Positions 1 through 6,541 of a stretch of DNA of 8,319 bases are shown here, piece by piece. Within the stretch, counting starts at the first letter, position 1. The number at the start of each line of letters is the position of its first letter. The notes below the pieces were generated by a model that did not search any database, had not been told where the DNA came from, and saw nothing but the letters and a program-made list of their open reading frames with translations. A program made the position numbers and the translations under genes. The stretch comes from an uncultured Aquincola sp. (lineage in GTDB: Bacteria; Pseudomonadota; Gammaproteobacteria; Burkholderiales; Burkholderiaceae), in assembly GCA_937883885.1 (NCBI GenBank), contig CAKZXL010000347.1, positions 1-8,319 on the forward strand, in the 5' to 3' direction.

Positions 1-373
1 CATCACCGGCGGCAAGGGCGCGGACGTGGTGCTCGACATGGTGGCCGGCGACTACATCGGCCGCGAGATCGAGTGCCTGGCCACCGACGGCCGCCTGGCG
101 CTGATCGCGGTGCAGGGCGGCACCAAGAGCGCCATCGATGCTGGCCTGGTGCTGCGCAAGCGCATCGCCATCGTCGGCTCCACGCTGCGCCCGCGCTCGG
201 TCGACTACAAGACCGTGCTGGCCAAGGAGCTGCGCGCCACCGTGTGGCCGCTGATCGAGGCAGGCCGTGTGCGGCCGGTGATCCACAGCACTTTTCCTGC
301 CGCGCAGGCCGCGCAGGCACATGCGCTGATGGAATCGAGCAGCCACGTGGGCAAGATCGTTTTGAGCTGGTGA
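1..373 (+). CDS. NAD(P)H:quinone oxidoreductase, PIG3-type (3' part only)
   Basis: This is the C-terminal 123 residues of a medium-chain dehydrogenase/reductase of the zinc-independent quinone oxidoreductase branch (PIG3-like). Complete codons begin at base 2 and the gene starts before the window. The visible part opens in the Rossmann domain: [12 protein letters not shown] is the strand that follows the NADPH-binding loop, and LALIAVQGG is the next one. It continues through the family-typical [10 protein letters not shown] segment and ends with the returning catalytic-domain segment HVGKIVLSW. Family members are about 325-340 residues, so roughly two thirds is missing, including the N-terminal domain and the main nucleotide-binding glycine motif. 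The likely role is cytosolic NADPH-dependent reduction of quinones or related electrophiles; the substrate cannot be read from this fragment. tpiA starts 7 bases after the stop, so the two are probably co-transcribed. The family is fairly sure, the exact subfamily less so. Confidence 0.85.
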   Translation, partial: ITGGKGADVVLDMVAGDYIGREIECLATDGRLALIAVQGGTKSAIDAGLVLRKRIAIVGSTLRPRSVDYKTVLAKELRATVWPLIEAGRVRPVIHSTFPAAQAAQAHALMESSSHVGKIVLSW

Positions 374-380
374 TTGGACG

Positions 381-1127
381 ATGACTACACGACGCAAACT
401 GGTGGTGGGCAACTGGAAGATGCACGGCAGCCACAAGGCCAATGCCGAGCTGCTGGAAGGCCTGCTTATCGCCGGCCCGAGCAATGCCGACATGGCGGTG
501 TGCGTGCCGTTCCCGTTCTTGTCGGAAGTGGCGGTGGCCCTGGCCGCCAGCGACATCCGCTGGGGCGCGCAGGACTGCTCGGCCCATGAGCAGGGCGCCT
601 ACACCGGCGAGGTGTCGGCCGCCATGCTGCACGAGTTCGGCTGCCGCTATGTGATCGTCGGCCACTCCGAGCGCCGTGCCTACCATGCCGAGGCCGACCA
701 GCTGGTGGCCGACAAGGCCAAGGCCGCGTTGGGCAAGGGCATCACGCCCATCGTCTGCGTGGGCGAAACCTTGGCGCAGCGCGAGGCGGGCGAGACCGAG
801 GCGGTGGTCAAGCGCCAGCTGTCGGCCGTCATCCACACGCTGGGCCACTGCGTGGGCGAGATGGTCGTGGCCTACGAACCGGTGTGGGCCATCGGCACCG
901 GCAAGACCGCTTCGCCCGAGCAGGCGCAGGCGGTGCATGCGCTGCTGCGTGCGCAGCTGCAGGCGGCCACGCCGCATGCCGGCGCGATGAAGCTTCTGTA
1001 CGGCGGCAGCGTCAAGCCCGACAACGCCGCAACCCTGTTCGCGCAGCCCGACATCGACGGCGGTCTGATCGGTGGGGCCTCTTTGAAGGCCGCCGACTTC
1101 GTCGCCATCTGCCGCGCGGCGCCCTGA
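381..1127 (+). CDS. tpiA: Triosephosphate isomerase
   Basis: TpiA interconverts dihydroxyacetone phosphate and glyceraldehyde 3-phosphate in glycolysis and gluconeogenesis, as a cytosolic (beta/alpha)8-barrel dimer. The 248-residue product is the usual full length. Catalytic residues are all present: Asn11 and Lys13 in GNWKM, electrophile His95 in IVGHSERR, and base Glu166 in [14 protein letters not shown], which also carries the hinged phosphate-gripping loop 6. The phosphate-binding YGGSV (207-211) and GGLIGGASL (227-235) loops close the barrel. The ATG at 381 puts Lys13 and His95 at their textbook positions, which supports this start, although no strong Shine-Dalgarno is visible. The gene lies 7 bases after the quinone oxidoreductase and 25 bases before secG; tpiA-secG pairing is widespread in proteobacteria. 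Nothing looks truncated or mutated. Confidence 0.98.
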   Translation: MTTRRKLVVGNWKMHGSHKANAELLEGLLIAGPSNADMAVCVPFPFLSEVAVALAASDIRWGAQDCSAHEQGAYTGEVSAAMLHEFGCRYVIVGHSERRAYHAEADQLVADKAKAALGKGITPIVCVGETLAQREAGETEAVVKRQLSAVIHTLGHCVGEMVVAYEPVWAIGTGKTASPEQAQAVHALLRAQLQAATPHAGAMKLLYGGSVKPDNAATLFAQPDIDGGLIGGASLKAADFVAICRAAP

Positions 1128-1152
1128 CAACTTCCTGAGTCACACAAGCATC

Positions 1153-1545
1153 ATGCAAATCTGGATGAACATCGTGCTGGCGGTCCAGCTCCTGACGGCG
1201 ATCGCGATGATCGGCCTCGTGCTGATCCAGCACGGCAAGGGCGCCGACATGGGCGCCTCCTTCGGCAGCGGCGCCTCCGGCAGCCTGTTCGGCGCCACCG
1301 GCAGCGCCAACTTCCTGTCGCGTTCCACCGCCGCCTGCGCCACCGTGTTCTTCGTGTGCACGCTGGCCCTGGCCTACCTGAGCAGCCGCGACCGCATGGC
1401 CGAGCCCACCACCGGTGGCACCGTGTTCGATCGCGCGATTCCTTCGGCACCGGCTGGCGACGCCTCGGCGCCCGCTCTCAGTGCACCGGCTTCGGCCGTG
1501 CCCGCTGTGCCGGCCGCTTCGGGCTCGGTGATTCCGAAGCCCTGA
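1153..1545 (+). CDS. secG: Protein translocase subunit SecG
   Basis: SecG is the small auxiliary subunit of the SecYEG inner-membrane channel and aids SecA-driven export. The 130-residue product has two predicted membrane segments, about residues 3-24 and 57-77. Between them lies the diagnostic SecG loop, IQHGKGADMGASFG (25-38), followed by SGSLFGATGSANFLSRSTA (42-60). After the second segment comes a tail of about 50 residues dominated by Ala, Pro and Ser, without recognisable domain, probably disordered. The tail makes it somewhat longer than the 110-residue E. coli protein; extended Ala/Pro tails are usual in SecG of this lineage. The start at 1153 gives the expected N-terminus; an in-frame ATG at 1165 would cut into the first membrane segment. 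No good ribosome-binding site is visible. The gene is probably co-transcribed with tpiA and ends before a terminator-like hairpin. Confidence 0.96.
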   Translation: MQIWMNIVLAVQLLTAIAMIGLVLIQHGKGADMGASFGSGASGSLFGATGSANFLSRSTAACATVFFVCTLALAYLSSRDRMAEPTTGGTVFDRAIPSAPAGDASAPALSAPASAVPAVPAASGSVIPKP

Positions 1546-1553
1546 GCGTGTTC

Positions 1554-1595
1554 CCCGCATCACGTTGGTGAGAACCCTCGTAGTGCGGGATTTTT
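1554..1595 (+). terminator. Candidate intrinsic terminator after secG
   Basis: CCCGCA at 1554-1559 can pair with TGCGGG at 1584-1589 (plus a T-G wobble), and the right arm is followed by A and then five T at 1591-1595. It lies 8 bases after the secG stop, where an end to the tpiA-secG transcript is expected. The loop of about 22-24 bases is long for a classic terminator, so the call is tentative. Confidence 0.45.
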
Positions 1596-1600
1596 CGGGC

Positions 1601-1606
1601 TAGAAT
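1601..1606 (+). promoter_or_regulatory. Candidate -10 box for the tRNA-Leu (and possibly nuo) transcript
   Basis: TAGAAT matches five of six bases of the sigma-70 -10 consensus and lies just after the T-run of the putative secG terminator, 59 bases before the tRNA. No convincing -35 hexamer is seen 16-18 bases upstream, and there is no extended TGN. The position is sensible and the sequence is only suggestive. No better promoter was seen between the tRNA and nuoA. Confidence 0.35.
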
Positions 1607-1610
1607 GCGA

Positions 1611-1649
1611 GGCTCTTCGGTAGCTATACCTCATGCCAGCCGAAGGGTT
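1611..1649 (+). other. Potential stem-loop in the tRNA 5' leader
   Basis: CTTCGG (1615-1620) is complementary to CCGAAG (1640-1645), and the stem can be lengthened outward by T-G, C-G, G-T and G-T pairs, giving about ten pairs around a 19-base loop. It would form at the very 5' end of a transcript starting just after the TAGAAT box, upstream of the mature tRNA 5' end. It may aid precursor processing or be incidental; there is no T-run after it. Confidence 0.3.
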
Positions 1650-1660
1650 GTAAAGACAAG
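1645..1660 (+). repeat. Imperfect direct repeat, copy 1 (5' of tRNA-Leu)
   Basis: GGGTTGTAA at 1645-1653, then AGA, then CAAG. The same nine bases followed by GG and CAAG occur at 1758-1772, on the other side of the tRNA. Copy 1 ends 4 bases before the mature tRNA 5' end. Confidence 0.5.
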
Positions 1661-1664
1661 TACC

Positions 1665-1749
1665 GCCGACGTGGTGAAATTGGTAGACACGCTATCTTGA
1701 GGGGGTAGTGGCGAAAGCTGTGCGAGTTCGAGTCTCGCCGTCGGCACCA
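1665..1749 (+). tRNA. tRNA-Leu, anticodon GAG
   Basis: An 85-base class II tRNA that folds by hand. The acceptor arm is GCCGACG (1665-1671) with CGTCGGC (1739-1745), discriminator A1746 and an encoded CCA at 1747-1749. The D-stem is GTG/CAC (1674-1676 with 1688-1690). The anticodon stem is CTATC/GGTAG (1692-1696 with 1704-1708, one G-T) around loop TTGAGGG, with GAG at 1699-1701, reading CUC and CUU. A short leucine-type variable arm folds around GAAA (1714-1716 region). The T-stem is GCGAG/CTCGC around TTCGAGT. It corresponds to the isoacceptor called leuU in E. coli, which there also follows secG. The isoacceptor lies between secG and the nuo genes, 166 bases before nuoA. Confidence 0.97.
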
Positions 1750-1757
1750 CAACATAT

Positions 1758-1772
1758 GGGTTGTAAGGCAAG
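1758..1772 (+). repeat. Imperfect direct repeat, copy 2 (3' of tRNA-Leu)
   Basis: GGGTTGTAA at 1758-1766, then GG, then CAAG at 1769-1772, nine bases after the end of the encoded CCA. It matches the copy at 1645-1660 except for AGA versus GG between the two conserved blocks. Confidence 0.5.
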
Positions 1773-1835
1773 GTCCTCATCCGGCACTTTGCAGGACAGC
1801 GCCCTGAATGCGATGAGCAACACAGGGGACACTGG

Positions 1836-1875
1836 GCGCGCTGAGTGAACCCACCGGGGTTCCGGCGCGCTTTTT
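1836..1875 (+). terminator. Terminator-like hairpin upstream of nuoA
   Basis: The outer stem is GCGCGC (1836-1841) with GCGCGC (1865-1870), extendable by G-T wobbles into the T-run. The inner stem is GAACCC (1847-1852) with GGGTTC (1857-1862) around a four-base loop ACCG. The two are separated by a small internal loop. Five T follow at 1871-1875. It ends 40 bases before the nuoA start. It may end the tRNA transcript, or act as an attenuator for read-through into nuo; the sequence alone does not decide. Confidence 0.6.
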
Positions 1876-1915
1876 GCTGCCCGGGTGATGACCCGACCAA
1901 CCCAAGCCAAGAGCC

Positions 1916-2275
1916 ATGGACCTGCAACAGTACCTACCTGTCATCCTGTTCATCCTGGTCGGTATCGGTGTAGGTATCGTGCCGCAGGTGCTGGGTTTCC
2001 TTCTCGGGCCGCAACGGCCTGACGTGGCGAAGAACTCGCCCTACGAGTGCGGCTTCGAGGCCTTCGAAGACGCCCGCATGAAGTTCGATGTGCGCTACTA
2101 CCTGGTGGCCATCCTCTTCATCCTGTTCGACCTCGAAATCGCATTCCTCTTCCCTTGGGCCGTCGCGCTCAAGGAGATCGGCGCCACCGGCTTCTGGGCG
2201 ATGATGATGTTCCTGACCATCCTGGTCGTGGGCTTCATCTACGAATGGAAGAAGGGCGCCCTCGACTGGGAGTAA
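1916..2275 (+). CDS. nuoA: NADH-quinone oxidoreductase subunit A
   Basis: NuoA is a small membrane subunit of complex I located where the membrane arm meets the quinone-reducing module. The 119-residue product is of normal length and has three membrane segments, about residues 6-29, 61-82 and 90-110. The long first loop carries the conserved SPYECG (41-46), whose Cys45 lies in the flexible loop known to change conformation between active and resting enzyme in relatives. FDLE at 71-74 supplies the conserved acidic residues Asp72 and Glu74 in the second segment, implicated in proton coupling. The C-terminal [11 protein letters not shown] is typical. The ATG at 1916 follows a purine-rich stretch but no strong Shine-Dalgarno. 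It is the first nuo gene; nuoB starts 7 bases after its stop. Confidence 0.98.
   Translation: MDLQQYLPVILFILVGIGVGIVPQVLGFLLGPQRPDVAKNSPYECGFEAFEDARMKFDVRYYLVAILFILFDLEIAFLFPWAVALKEIGATGFWAMMMFLTILVVGFIYEWKKGALDWE
2268..2272 (+). promoter_or_regulatory. Ribosome-binding site for nuoB inside the nuoA end
   Basis: GGGAG lies in the last two sense codons of nuoA, 10 bases before the nuoB ATG at 2283. It supports that start and suggests that nuoB translation is coupled to nuoA. Confidence 0.55.
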
Positions 2276-2282
2276 CTGAAAA

Positions 2283-2759
2283 ATGGGCATCGAAGGCGTT
2301 CTGAAAGAAGGCTTCGTCACCACGTCGGTCGACAAGCTGATCAACTGGTCCAAGACCGGTTCGCTGTGGCCGATGACCTTCGGCCTGGCCTGCTGCGCGG
2401 TCGAGATGATGCACGCGGGCGCGGCCCGCTACGACATCGATCGCTTCGGCATGCTGTTCCGTCCCAGCCCGCGCCAGTCCGACCTGATGATCGTGGCTGG
2501 CACGCTGTGCAACAAGATGGCGCCGGCCCTGCGCAAGGTGTACGACCAGATGGCCGAGCCGCGCTGGGTGCTGTCGATGGGCTCCTGCGCCAACGGCGGC
2601 GGTTACTACCACTACAGCTATTCGGTGGTGCGGGGCTGCGACCGCATCGTGCCGGTGGACGTCTACGTGCCGGGCTGCCCGCCCACGGCCGAGGCGCTGC
2701 TCTACGGCATCCTGCAACTGCAGGCCAAGATCCGCCGCGAGAACACGATCGCCCGCTGA
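2283..2759 (+). CDS. nuoB: NADH-quinone oxidoreductase subunit B (N2 cluster)
   Basis: NuoB is the PSST/20 kDa subunit, which holds the terminal [4Fe-4S] cluster N2 that passes electrons to quinone at the interface with NuoD. The 158-residue product shows the unusual adjacent cysteine pair Cys37-Cys38 in [10 protein letters not shown], Cys102 in [10 protein letters not shown] and Cys132 in [11 protein letters not shown], which are the four N2 ligands. Two further cysteines (76 and 119) are not ligands. [14 protein letters not shown] (54-67) is the family segment lining the quinone path. The protein is peripheral, on the cytoplasmic side, without membrane segments. The start at 2283 fits the family N-terminus and has a GGGAG site upstream. 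It sits between nuoA (7 bases) and nuoC (31 bases). Confidence 0.98.
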   Translation: MGIEGVLKEGFVTTSVDKLINWSKTGSLWPMTFGLACCAVEMMHAGAARYDIDRFGMLFRPSPRQSDLMIVAGTLCNKMAPALRKVYDQMAEPRWVLSMGSCANGGGYYHYSYSVVRGCDRIVPVDVYVPGCPPTAEALLYGILQLQAKIRRENTIAR

Positions 2760-2790
2760 GCGGCCGGTCACACAGCGCTCCGTCCTTCGC

Positions 2791-3393
2791 ATGACCCAGA
2801 AACTCGACAACCTGCAAGCCGCGCTCCAGTCGTTGCTCGGCGACAAGATCAAGACGTTCAAGCGCGAACGCGGCGAGATCACCATCACCGTGGCCGCCGC
2901 CGTGTACGCCGAAGTGGCCCGACAGCTTCGCGACGACCCGGCGCTGCAGTTCGAGCAGATGATCGACCTGTGCGGCATGGACTACAGCAGCTGGCAGGAC
3001 AGCGGCGCCTACGAAGGCCCGCGCTTCGCCGTGGTGGTGCACCTGCTGTCGCTGCAGCACAACTGGCGCCTGCGCCTGCGCGTGTACTGCCCCGACGACG
3101 ACCTGCCGATGGTGTCCTCGATCAACGAGATCTGGAACTCGGCCAATTGGTTCGAGCGCGAGGCCTTCGACCTCTACGGCATCATCTTCGAGGGTCACCT
3201 CGACCTGCGCCGCATCCTCACCGACTACGGTTTCATCGGCCATCCGTTCCGCAAGGACTTTCCGACCACGGGCCATGTGGAGATGCGCTACGACCCCGAG
3301 CAAAAGCGCGTCATCTACCAGCCGGTGACGATCGAGCCGCGCGAGATCACGCCGCGCATCGTCCGCGAAGACAACTACGGCGGGCTGCACTGA
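2791..3393 (+). CDS. nuoC: NADH-quinone oxidoreductase subunit C
   Basis: NuoC is the 30 kDa subunit, a cofactor-free scaffold in the connecting module next to NuoB and NuoD. The 200-residue product has the usual alpha/beta N-terminal domain and, at about 117-157, the family signature: [20 protein letters not shown] followed by [19 protein letters not shown]. In the signature the residue before DLRR is Leu138, where most relatives I recall have Pro or Asn; this is a small variation in a loop. The C-terminus has an acidic/aromatic end, REDNYGGLH. It is a separate gene, not fused to nuoD as in E. coli, matching beta- and alphaproteobacterial and mitochondrial arrangements. No good ribosome-binding site precedes the ATG at 2791, so the exact start is slightly less certain than the identity. 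Confidence 0.97.
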   Translation: MTQKLDNLQAALQSLLGDKIKTFKRERGEITITVAAAVYAEVARQLRDDPALQFEQMIDLCGMDYSSWQDSGAYEGPRFAVVVHLLSLQHNWRLRLRVYCPDDDLPMVSSINEIWNSANWFEREAFDLYGIIFEGHLDLRRILTDYGFIGHPFRKDFPTTGHVEMRYDPEQKRVIYQPVTIEPREITPRIVREDNYGGLH

Positions 3394-3418
3394 GCGCCGC
3401 TGGCGCCAACAGGTTCCT

Positions 3419-4672
3419 ATGGCAGAGATCAAGAACTACACGCTGAACTTCGGTCCCCAGCACCCCGCGGCGCACGGCGTGTTGCGCCTGGTGCTGGAGC
3501 TGGACGGCGAAGTCATCCAGCGCGCCGATCCCCACATCGGCCTGCTGCACCGTGCCACCGAAAAGCTGGCCGAAAGCAAGACCTTCATCCAGTCGCTGCC
3601 CTACATGGACCGCCTCGACTACGTGTCGATGATGTCCAACGAGCATGCGTACTGCCTGGCGATCGAGAAGCTGCTGGGCATCGAGGTGCCCGAGCGCGCG
3701 CAGTACATCCGCGTGATGTTCAGCGAGATCACCCGCCTGCTGAACCACCTGCTGTGGCTGGGTTGCCACGGGCTGGACTGCGGCGCGATGAACATGCTGA
3801 TCTACTGCTTCCGCGAGCGGGAAGACCTGTTCGACATGTACGAAGCGGTGTCGGGTGCGCGCATGCACGCGGCCTACTTCCGCCCGGGTGGCGTGTACCG
3901 CGACCTGCCGGACGCGATGCCGCAGTACAAGGTCTCGAAGATCCGCAACGCCAAGGCGATTGCGGCGATGAACGACAACCGTCAGGGCTCGCTGCTGGAC
4001 TTCATCGACGACTTCACCAAGCGTTTCCCGACGATGGTGGACGAGTACGAGACGCTGCTGACCGACAACCGCATCTGGAAGCAGCGCACCGTCGGCATCG
4101 GCGTCGTCACGCCCGAGCGCGCGAAGAACCTCGGCTTCACCGGCGCCATGCTGCGCGGCTCGGGCATTGCCTGGGACCTGCGCAAGACCCAACCCTACGA
4201 GGTGTACGACCGCCTCGACTTCGACGTGCCGGTGGGCGTGAACGGCGACACCTACGACCGCTATTTGGTGCGTGTCGAGGAGATGCGCCAGTCCAACCGC
4301 ATCATCCAGCAGTGCGTCGCCTGGCTGCGCCAGAACCCCGGTCCGGTCATCACCGACAACCACAAGGTGGCGCCGCCTTCACGCACGGACATGAAGTCCA
4401 GCATGGAAGAGCTGATCCACCACTTCAAGCTGTTCACCGAAGGCTTCCACGTGCCCGAAGGCGAAGCCTACGCGGCGGTGGAACACCCGAAGGGCGAGTT
4501 CGGCATCTACCTGGTGAGCGACGGCGCCAACAAGCCGTACCGCCTGAAGATCCGTGCCCCGGGCTTCGTGCACCTCGCAGCCCTCGATGAAATGGCGCGT
4601 GGCCACATGATTGCCGATGCCGTCGCCATCATCGGGACGATGGACATCGTGTTTGGCGAGATCGATCGATGA
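3419..4672 (+). CDS. nuoD: NADH-quinone oxidoreductase subunit D (quinone site)
   Basis: NuoD is the 49 kDa subunit, descended from the large subunit of [NiFe] hydrogenases, and forms the quinone-reduction pocket with NuoB. The 417-residue product is full length. [10 protein letters not shown] (11-20) carries His19, and [13 protein letters not shown] carries Tyr68. Their 49-residue spacing matches the His/Tyr pair known to hold the quinone head group in mitochondrial and Thermus enzymes (family knowledge applied here). [23 protein letters not shown] and the closing FGEIDR are typical. LLHRATEKL has Ala where most bacteria and mitochondria have Gly; I recall this as a Burkholderiales trait. 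No nickel-binding cysteines of the hydrogenase type are present, as expected. An AGG five bases upstream supports the ATG at 3419. The stop overlaps the nuoE start as ATGA. Confidence 0.98.
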   Translation: MAEIKNYTLNFGPQHPAAHGVLRLVLELDGEVIQRADPHIGLLHRATEKLAESKTFIQSLPYMDRLDYVSMMSNEHAYCLAIEKLLGIEVPERAQYIRVMFSEITRLLNHLLWLGCHGLDCGAMNMLIYCFREREDLFDMYEAVSGARMHAAYFRPGGVYRDLPDAMPQYKVSKIRNAKAIAAMNDNRQGSLLDFIDDFTKRFPTMVDEYETLLTDNRIWKQRTVGIGVVTPERAKNLGFTGAMLRGSGIAWDLRKTQPYEVYDRLDFDVPVGVNGDTYDRYLVRVEEMRQSNRIIQQCVAWLRQNPGPVITDNHKVAPPSRTDMKSSMEELIHHFKLFTEGFHVPEGEAYAAVEHPKGEFGIYLVSDGANKPYRLKIRAPGFVHLAALDEMARGHMIADAVAIIGTMDIVFGEIDR

Positions 4673-5160
4673 GCCTGTTTTCCGCGGACACCCTGGCCCG
4701 CTTTGCCAAGGAAGTTGCCAAGTACCCGTATGAGCAGCGGCAGTCGGCCGTGATGGCCTGCCTGTCGATCGCGCAGCAGGAGCTCGGCTGGGTCTCGCCC
4801 GAGAGCGAGCAGGAGATCGCCGACTACCTCGGCATGCCCGCCATCGCGGTGCACGAGGTGACGACGTTCTACAACATGTACAACCAGCAGCCGCTGGGCC
4901 GCTACAAGCTCAACGTCTGCACCAACCTCCCGTGCCAGCTGCGCAATGGCCAGCATGCGCTCGAGCACCTGTGCTCGCGCCTGCATGTGGAAGAAGGCGG
5001 CACCACCGCCGATGGCCTGTTTACCGTGCAGAAGACCGAATGCCTGGGCGCCTGCGCCGATGCACCGGTGATGCTGGTGAACGACCGGCAGATGGTCAGC
5101 TACATGACCGACGAGCGGCTCGACGCGCTGGTCGACACCTTGAAGGCGCAGGCAAAGTGA
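4669..5160 (+). CDS. nuoE: NADH-quinone oxidoreductase subunit E (N1a cluster)
   Basis: NuoE is the 24 kDa subunit of the NADH-oxidising arm, with a thioredoxin-like domain binding the [2Fe-2S] cluster N1a beside the FMN of NuoF. The 163-residue product starts with a helical region containing [20 protein letters not shown] and the [10 protein letters not shown] motif (62-71). The four cluster ligands are Cys84 and Cys89 in VCTNLPCQL and Cys125 and Cys129 in [11 protein letters not shown]. The usual fourth-residue spacing of the family is kept. Its ATG at 4669 overlaps the nuoD stop by four bases (ATGA), indicating translational coupling and, with NuoF, near-equal production. No leader or membrane segment is present; it acts on the cytoplasmic face. 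Confidence 0.98.
   Translation: MSLFSADTLARFAKEVAKYPYEQRQSAVMACLSIAQQELGWVSPESEQEIADYLGMPAIAVHEVTTFYNMYNQQPLGRYKLNVCTNLPCQLRNGQHALEHLCSRLHVEEGGTTADGLFTVQKTECLGACADAPVMLVNDRQMVSYMTDERLDALVDTLKAQAK
5148..5152 (+). promoter_or_regulatory. Probable ribosome-binding site for nuoF
   Basis: GCAGG in the nuoE end lies 7 bases before ATG 5160 and 10 before the adjacent in-frame ATG 5163. The spacing favours 5160. The match to the anti-Shine-Dalgarno is only moderate. Confidence 0.4.
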
Positions 5161-6521
5161 TGATGCCCGACCTTTCCCAGTTCCAGTCCACCGGCCTGGA
5201 AACCTGCTTCCACGACCGCCACCTCGGCGCGCAGATCTATGCGGGCCTGAACGGCCGCAACTGGTCCATCGCCGACTATGAGTCGCGTGGCGGCTACCAG
5301 GCGCTCAAGCGCATCCTGGGCACCGATGGCGGCGCCGGCATGACGCCCGACCAGGTGATCGCCGACGTCAAGCTCTCGGGCCTGCGTGGCCGCGGCGGCG
5401 CAGGCTTTCCCACCGGGCTGAAGTGGAGCTTCATGCCCCGCCAGTTCCCGGGCCAGAAGTACCTGGTGTGCAACTCCGACGAAGGCGAGCCGGGCACCTG
5501 CAAGGACCGGGACATCCTGGCCTACAACCCGCACATCGTCATCGAAGGCATGATCATCGCGGCCTACGCGATGGGCATCACCGTGGGCTACAACTACATC
5601 CACGGCGAGATCTTCGAGGTGTACGAGCGCTTCGAGGCTGCCCTCGAAGAAGCCCGCGCCGCCGGCTACCTGGGCAACAACATCCTGGGCAGCAGCTTCA
5701 GCTTCCAGCTGCATGCGCACCACGGCTTCGGCGCCTACATCTGCGGCGAAGAAACCGCGCTGCTCGAATCGCTGGAAGGCAAGAAGGGCCAGCCGCGCTT
5801 CAAGCCGCCGTTCCCGGCCAGCTTCGGCCTGTACGGCAAGCCGACCACCATCAACAACACCGAGACCTTTGCCGCGGTGCCCTGGATCATCCGCAACGGC
5901 GGCCAGGCCTACCTCGACATCGGCAAGCCGAACAACGGCGGCACCAAGATCTTCTCGGTGGTGGGCGACGTCAACAAGCCCGGCAACTACGAAGTGCCGC
6001 TGGGCACGCCGTTCACCAAGCTGCTGGAGCTGGCCGGTGGCGTGCGCACCGGCCGCCAGCTCAAGGCAGTGATCCCGGGCGGCTCGTCGGCCCCCGTCTT
6101 GCCGGCGGCCATCATGAACGAATGCACCATGGACTACGACTCGATCGCCAAGGCGGGATCGATGCTGGGTTCGGGCGCCGTCATCGTGATGGACGACAGC
6201 CGCTGCATGGTGCGTAGCCTGCTGCGCCTGAGCTACTTCTACATGCACGAGAGCTGCGGCCAGTGCACGCCCTGCCGCGAAGGCACGGGCTGGCTGTGGC
6301 GCATGGTCGACCGCATCGCCAACGGCCAGGGCCGGCCGGAAGACATCGACCTGCTGAACTCGGTGGCGGACAACATCCAGGGGCGCACCATCTGCGCGCT
6401 GGGCGACGCGGCGGCGATGCCGGTGCGCGCGATGCTCAAGCATTTCCGCGACGAGTTCGTCCACCTCATCGAACACAAGACTTCCAAGGTCCCGCAGCCG
6501 GCTGCGACCGCACAGGCCTGA
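5160..6521 (+). CDS. nuoF: NADH-quinone oxidoreductase subunit F (NADH/FMN, N3 cluster)
   Basis: NuoF is the 51 kDa subunit that binds NADH and FMN and passes electrons to the [4Fe-4S] cluster N3. With the start at 5160 the product has 453 residues. [16 protein letters not shown] (74-89) is the glycine-rich FMN/NADH loop, followed by [13 protein letters not shown] (105-117). [17 protein letters not shown] (191-207) is the conserved flavin-pocket segment. N3 ligands are Cys366, Cys369 and Cys372 in ESCGQCTPC, plus Cys412 in TICALGD. The open frame extends upstream into nuoE with no support, so I start it at the ATG overlapping the nuoE stop by one base (TGATG); ATG 5163 is equally in frame and would remove one Met. 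The tail after residue 440 is low in conservation and Ala/Pro-rich. nuoG follows after 20 bases. Confidence 0.97.
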   Translation: MMPDLSQFQSTGLETCFHDRHLGAQIYAGLNGRNWSIADYESRGGYQALKRILGTDGGAGMTPDQVIADVKLSGLRGRGGAGFPTGLKWSFMPRQFPGQKYLVCNSDEGEPGTCKDRDILAYNPHIVIEGMIIAAYAMGITVGYNYIHGEIFEVYERFEAALEEARAAGYLGNNILGSSFSFQLHAHHGFGAYICGEETALLESLEGKKGQPRFKPPFPASFGLYGKPTTINNTETFAAVPWIIRNGGQAYLDIGKPNNGGTKIFSVVGDVNKPGNYEVPLGTPFTKLLELAGGVRTGRQLKAVIPGGSSAPVLPAAIMNECTMDYDSIAKAGSMLGSGAVIVMDDSRCMVRSLLRLSYFYMHESCGQCTPCREGTGWLWRMVDRIANGQGRPEDIDLLNSVADNIQGRTICALGDAAAMPVRAMLKHFRDEFVHLIEHKTSKVPQPAATAQA

Positions 6522-6541
6522 GGCCGACCGGGACACACAAC

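Larger units (their letters stand above)
1750..1915 (+). promoter_or_regulatory. Untranslated leader between tRNA-Leu and nuoA
   Basis: These 166 bases carry no recognised gene. They contain the second copy of the tRNA-flanking repeat (1758-1772), a 30-codon reading frame from ATG 1756 to TGA 1846-1848 with no convincing ribosome-binding site, and a terminator-like hairpin (1836-1875). The segment AGCGCCC at 1798-1804 could pair with GGGCGC at 1834-1839 and so compete with the hairpin's left arm. CCCTG (1802-1806) can also pair with CAGGG (1823-1827). I see no credible separate nuo promoter, so nuo transcription may come through the tRNA from the 1601 region. This is an inference. Confidence 0.4.

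Noticed and set aside
3..1130. A 375-codon minus-strand frame opposite the quinone oxidoreductase and tpiA
   Set aside because: It spans two unrelated real genes and has no recognisable domain.
1730..1750. tRNA-Leu 3' end as an integration (att) site of a mobile element
   Set aside because: No second copy of the tRNA 3' end and no integrase or foreign-looking gene is in the window; nuo genes follow directly.
1631..1927. A minus-strand frame of 98 codons covering the tRNA, containing GADGETRTRTAFATTPSR
   Set aside because: It is the antisense translation of a tRNA gene, a common false protein in databases.
2341..4363. Two long minus-strand frames opposite nuoB, nuoC and nuoD
   Set aside because: They mirror the conserved + strand genes and carry no family signature of their own.
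4932..5159. An upstream extension of the nuoF frame inside nuoE
   Set aside because: The extension lies entirely under the conserved N1a region of nuoE, has Arg/Ala/Pro-rich nonsense composition, and NuoF families start at about the ATG at 5160/5163.
5100..6536. A 478-codon open frame on the minus strand opposite nuoF
   Set aside because: Same shadow effect; it covers nuoF almost exactly and has low-complexity composition without a fold or a motif.
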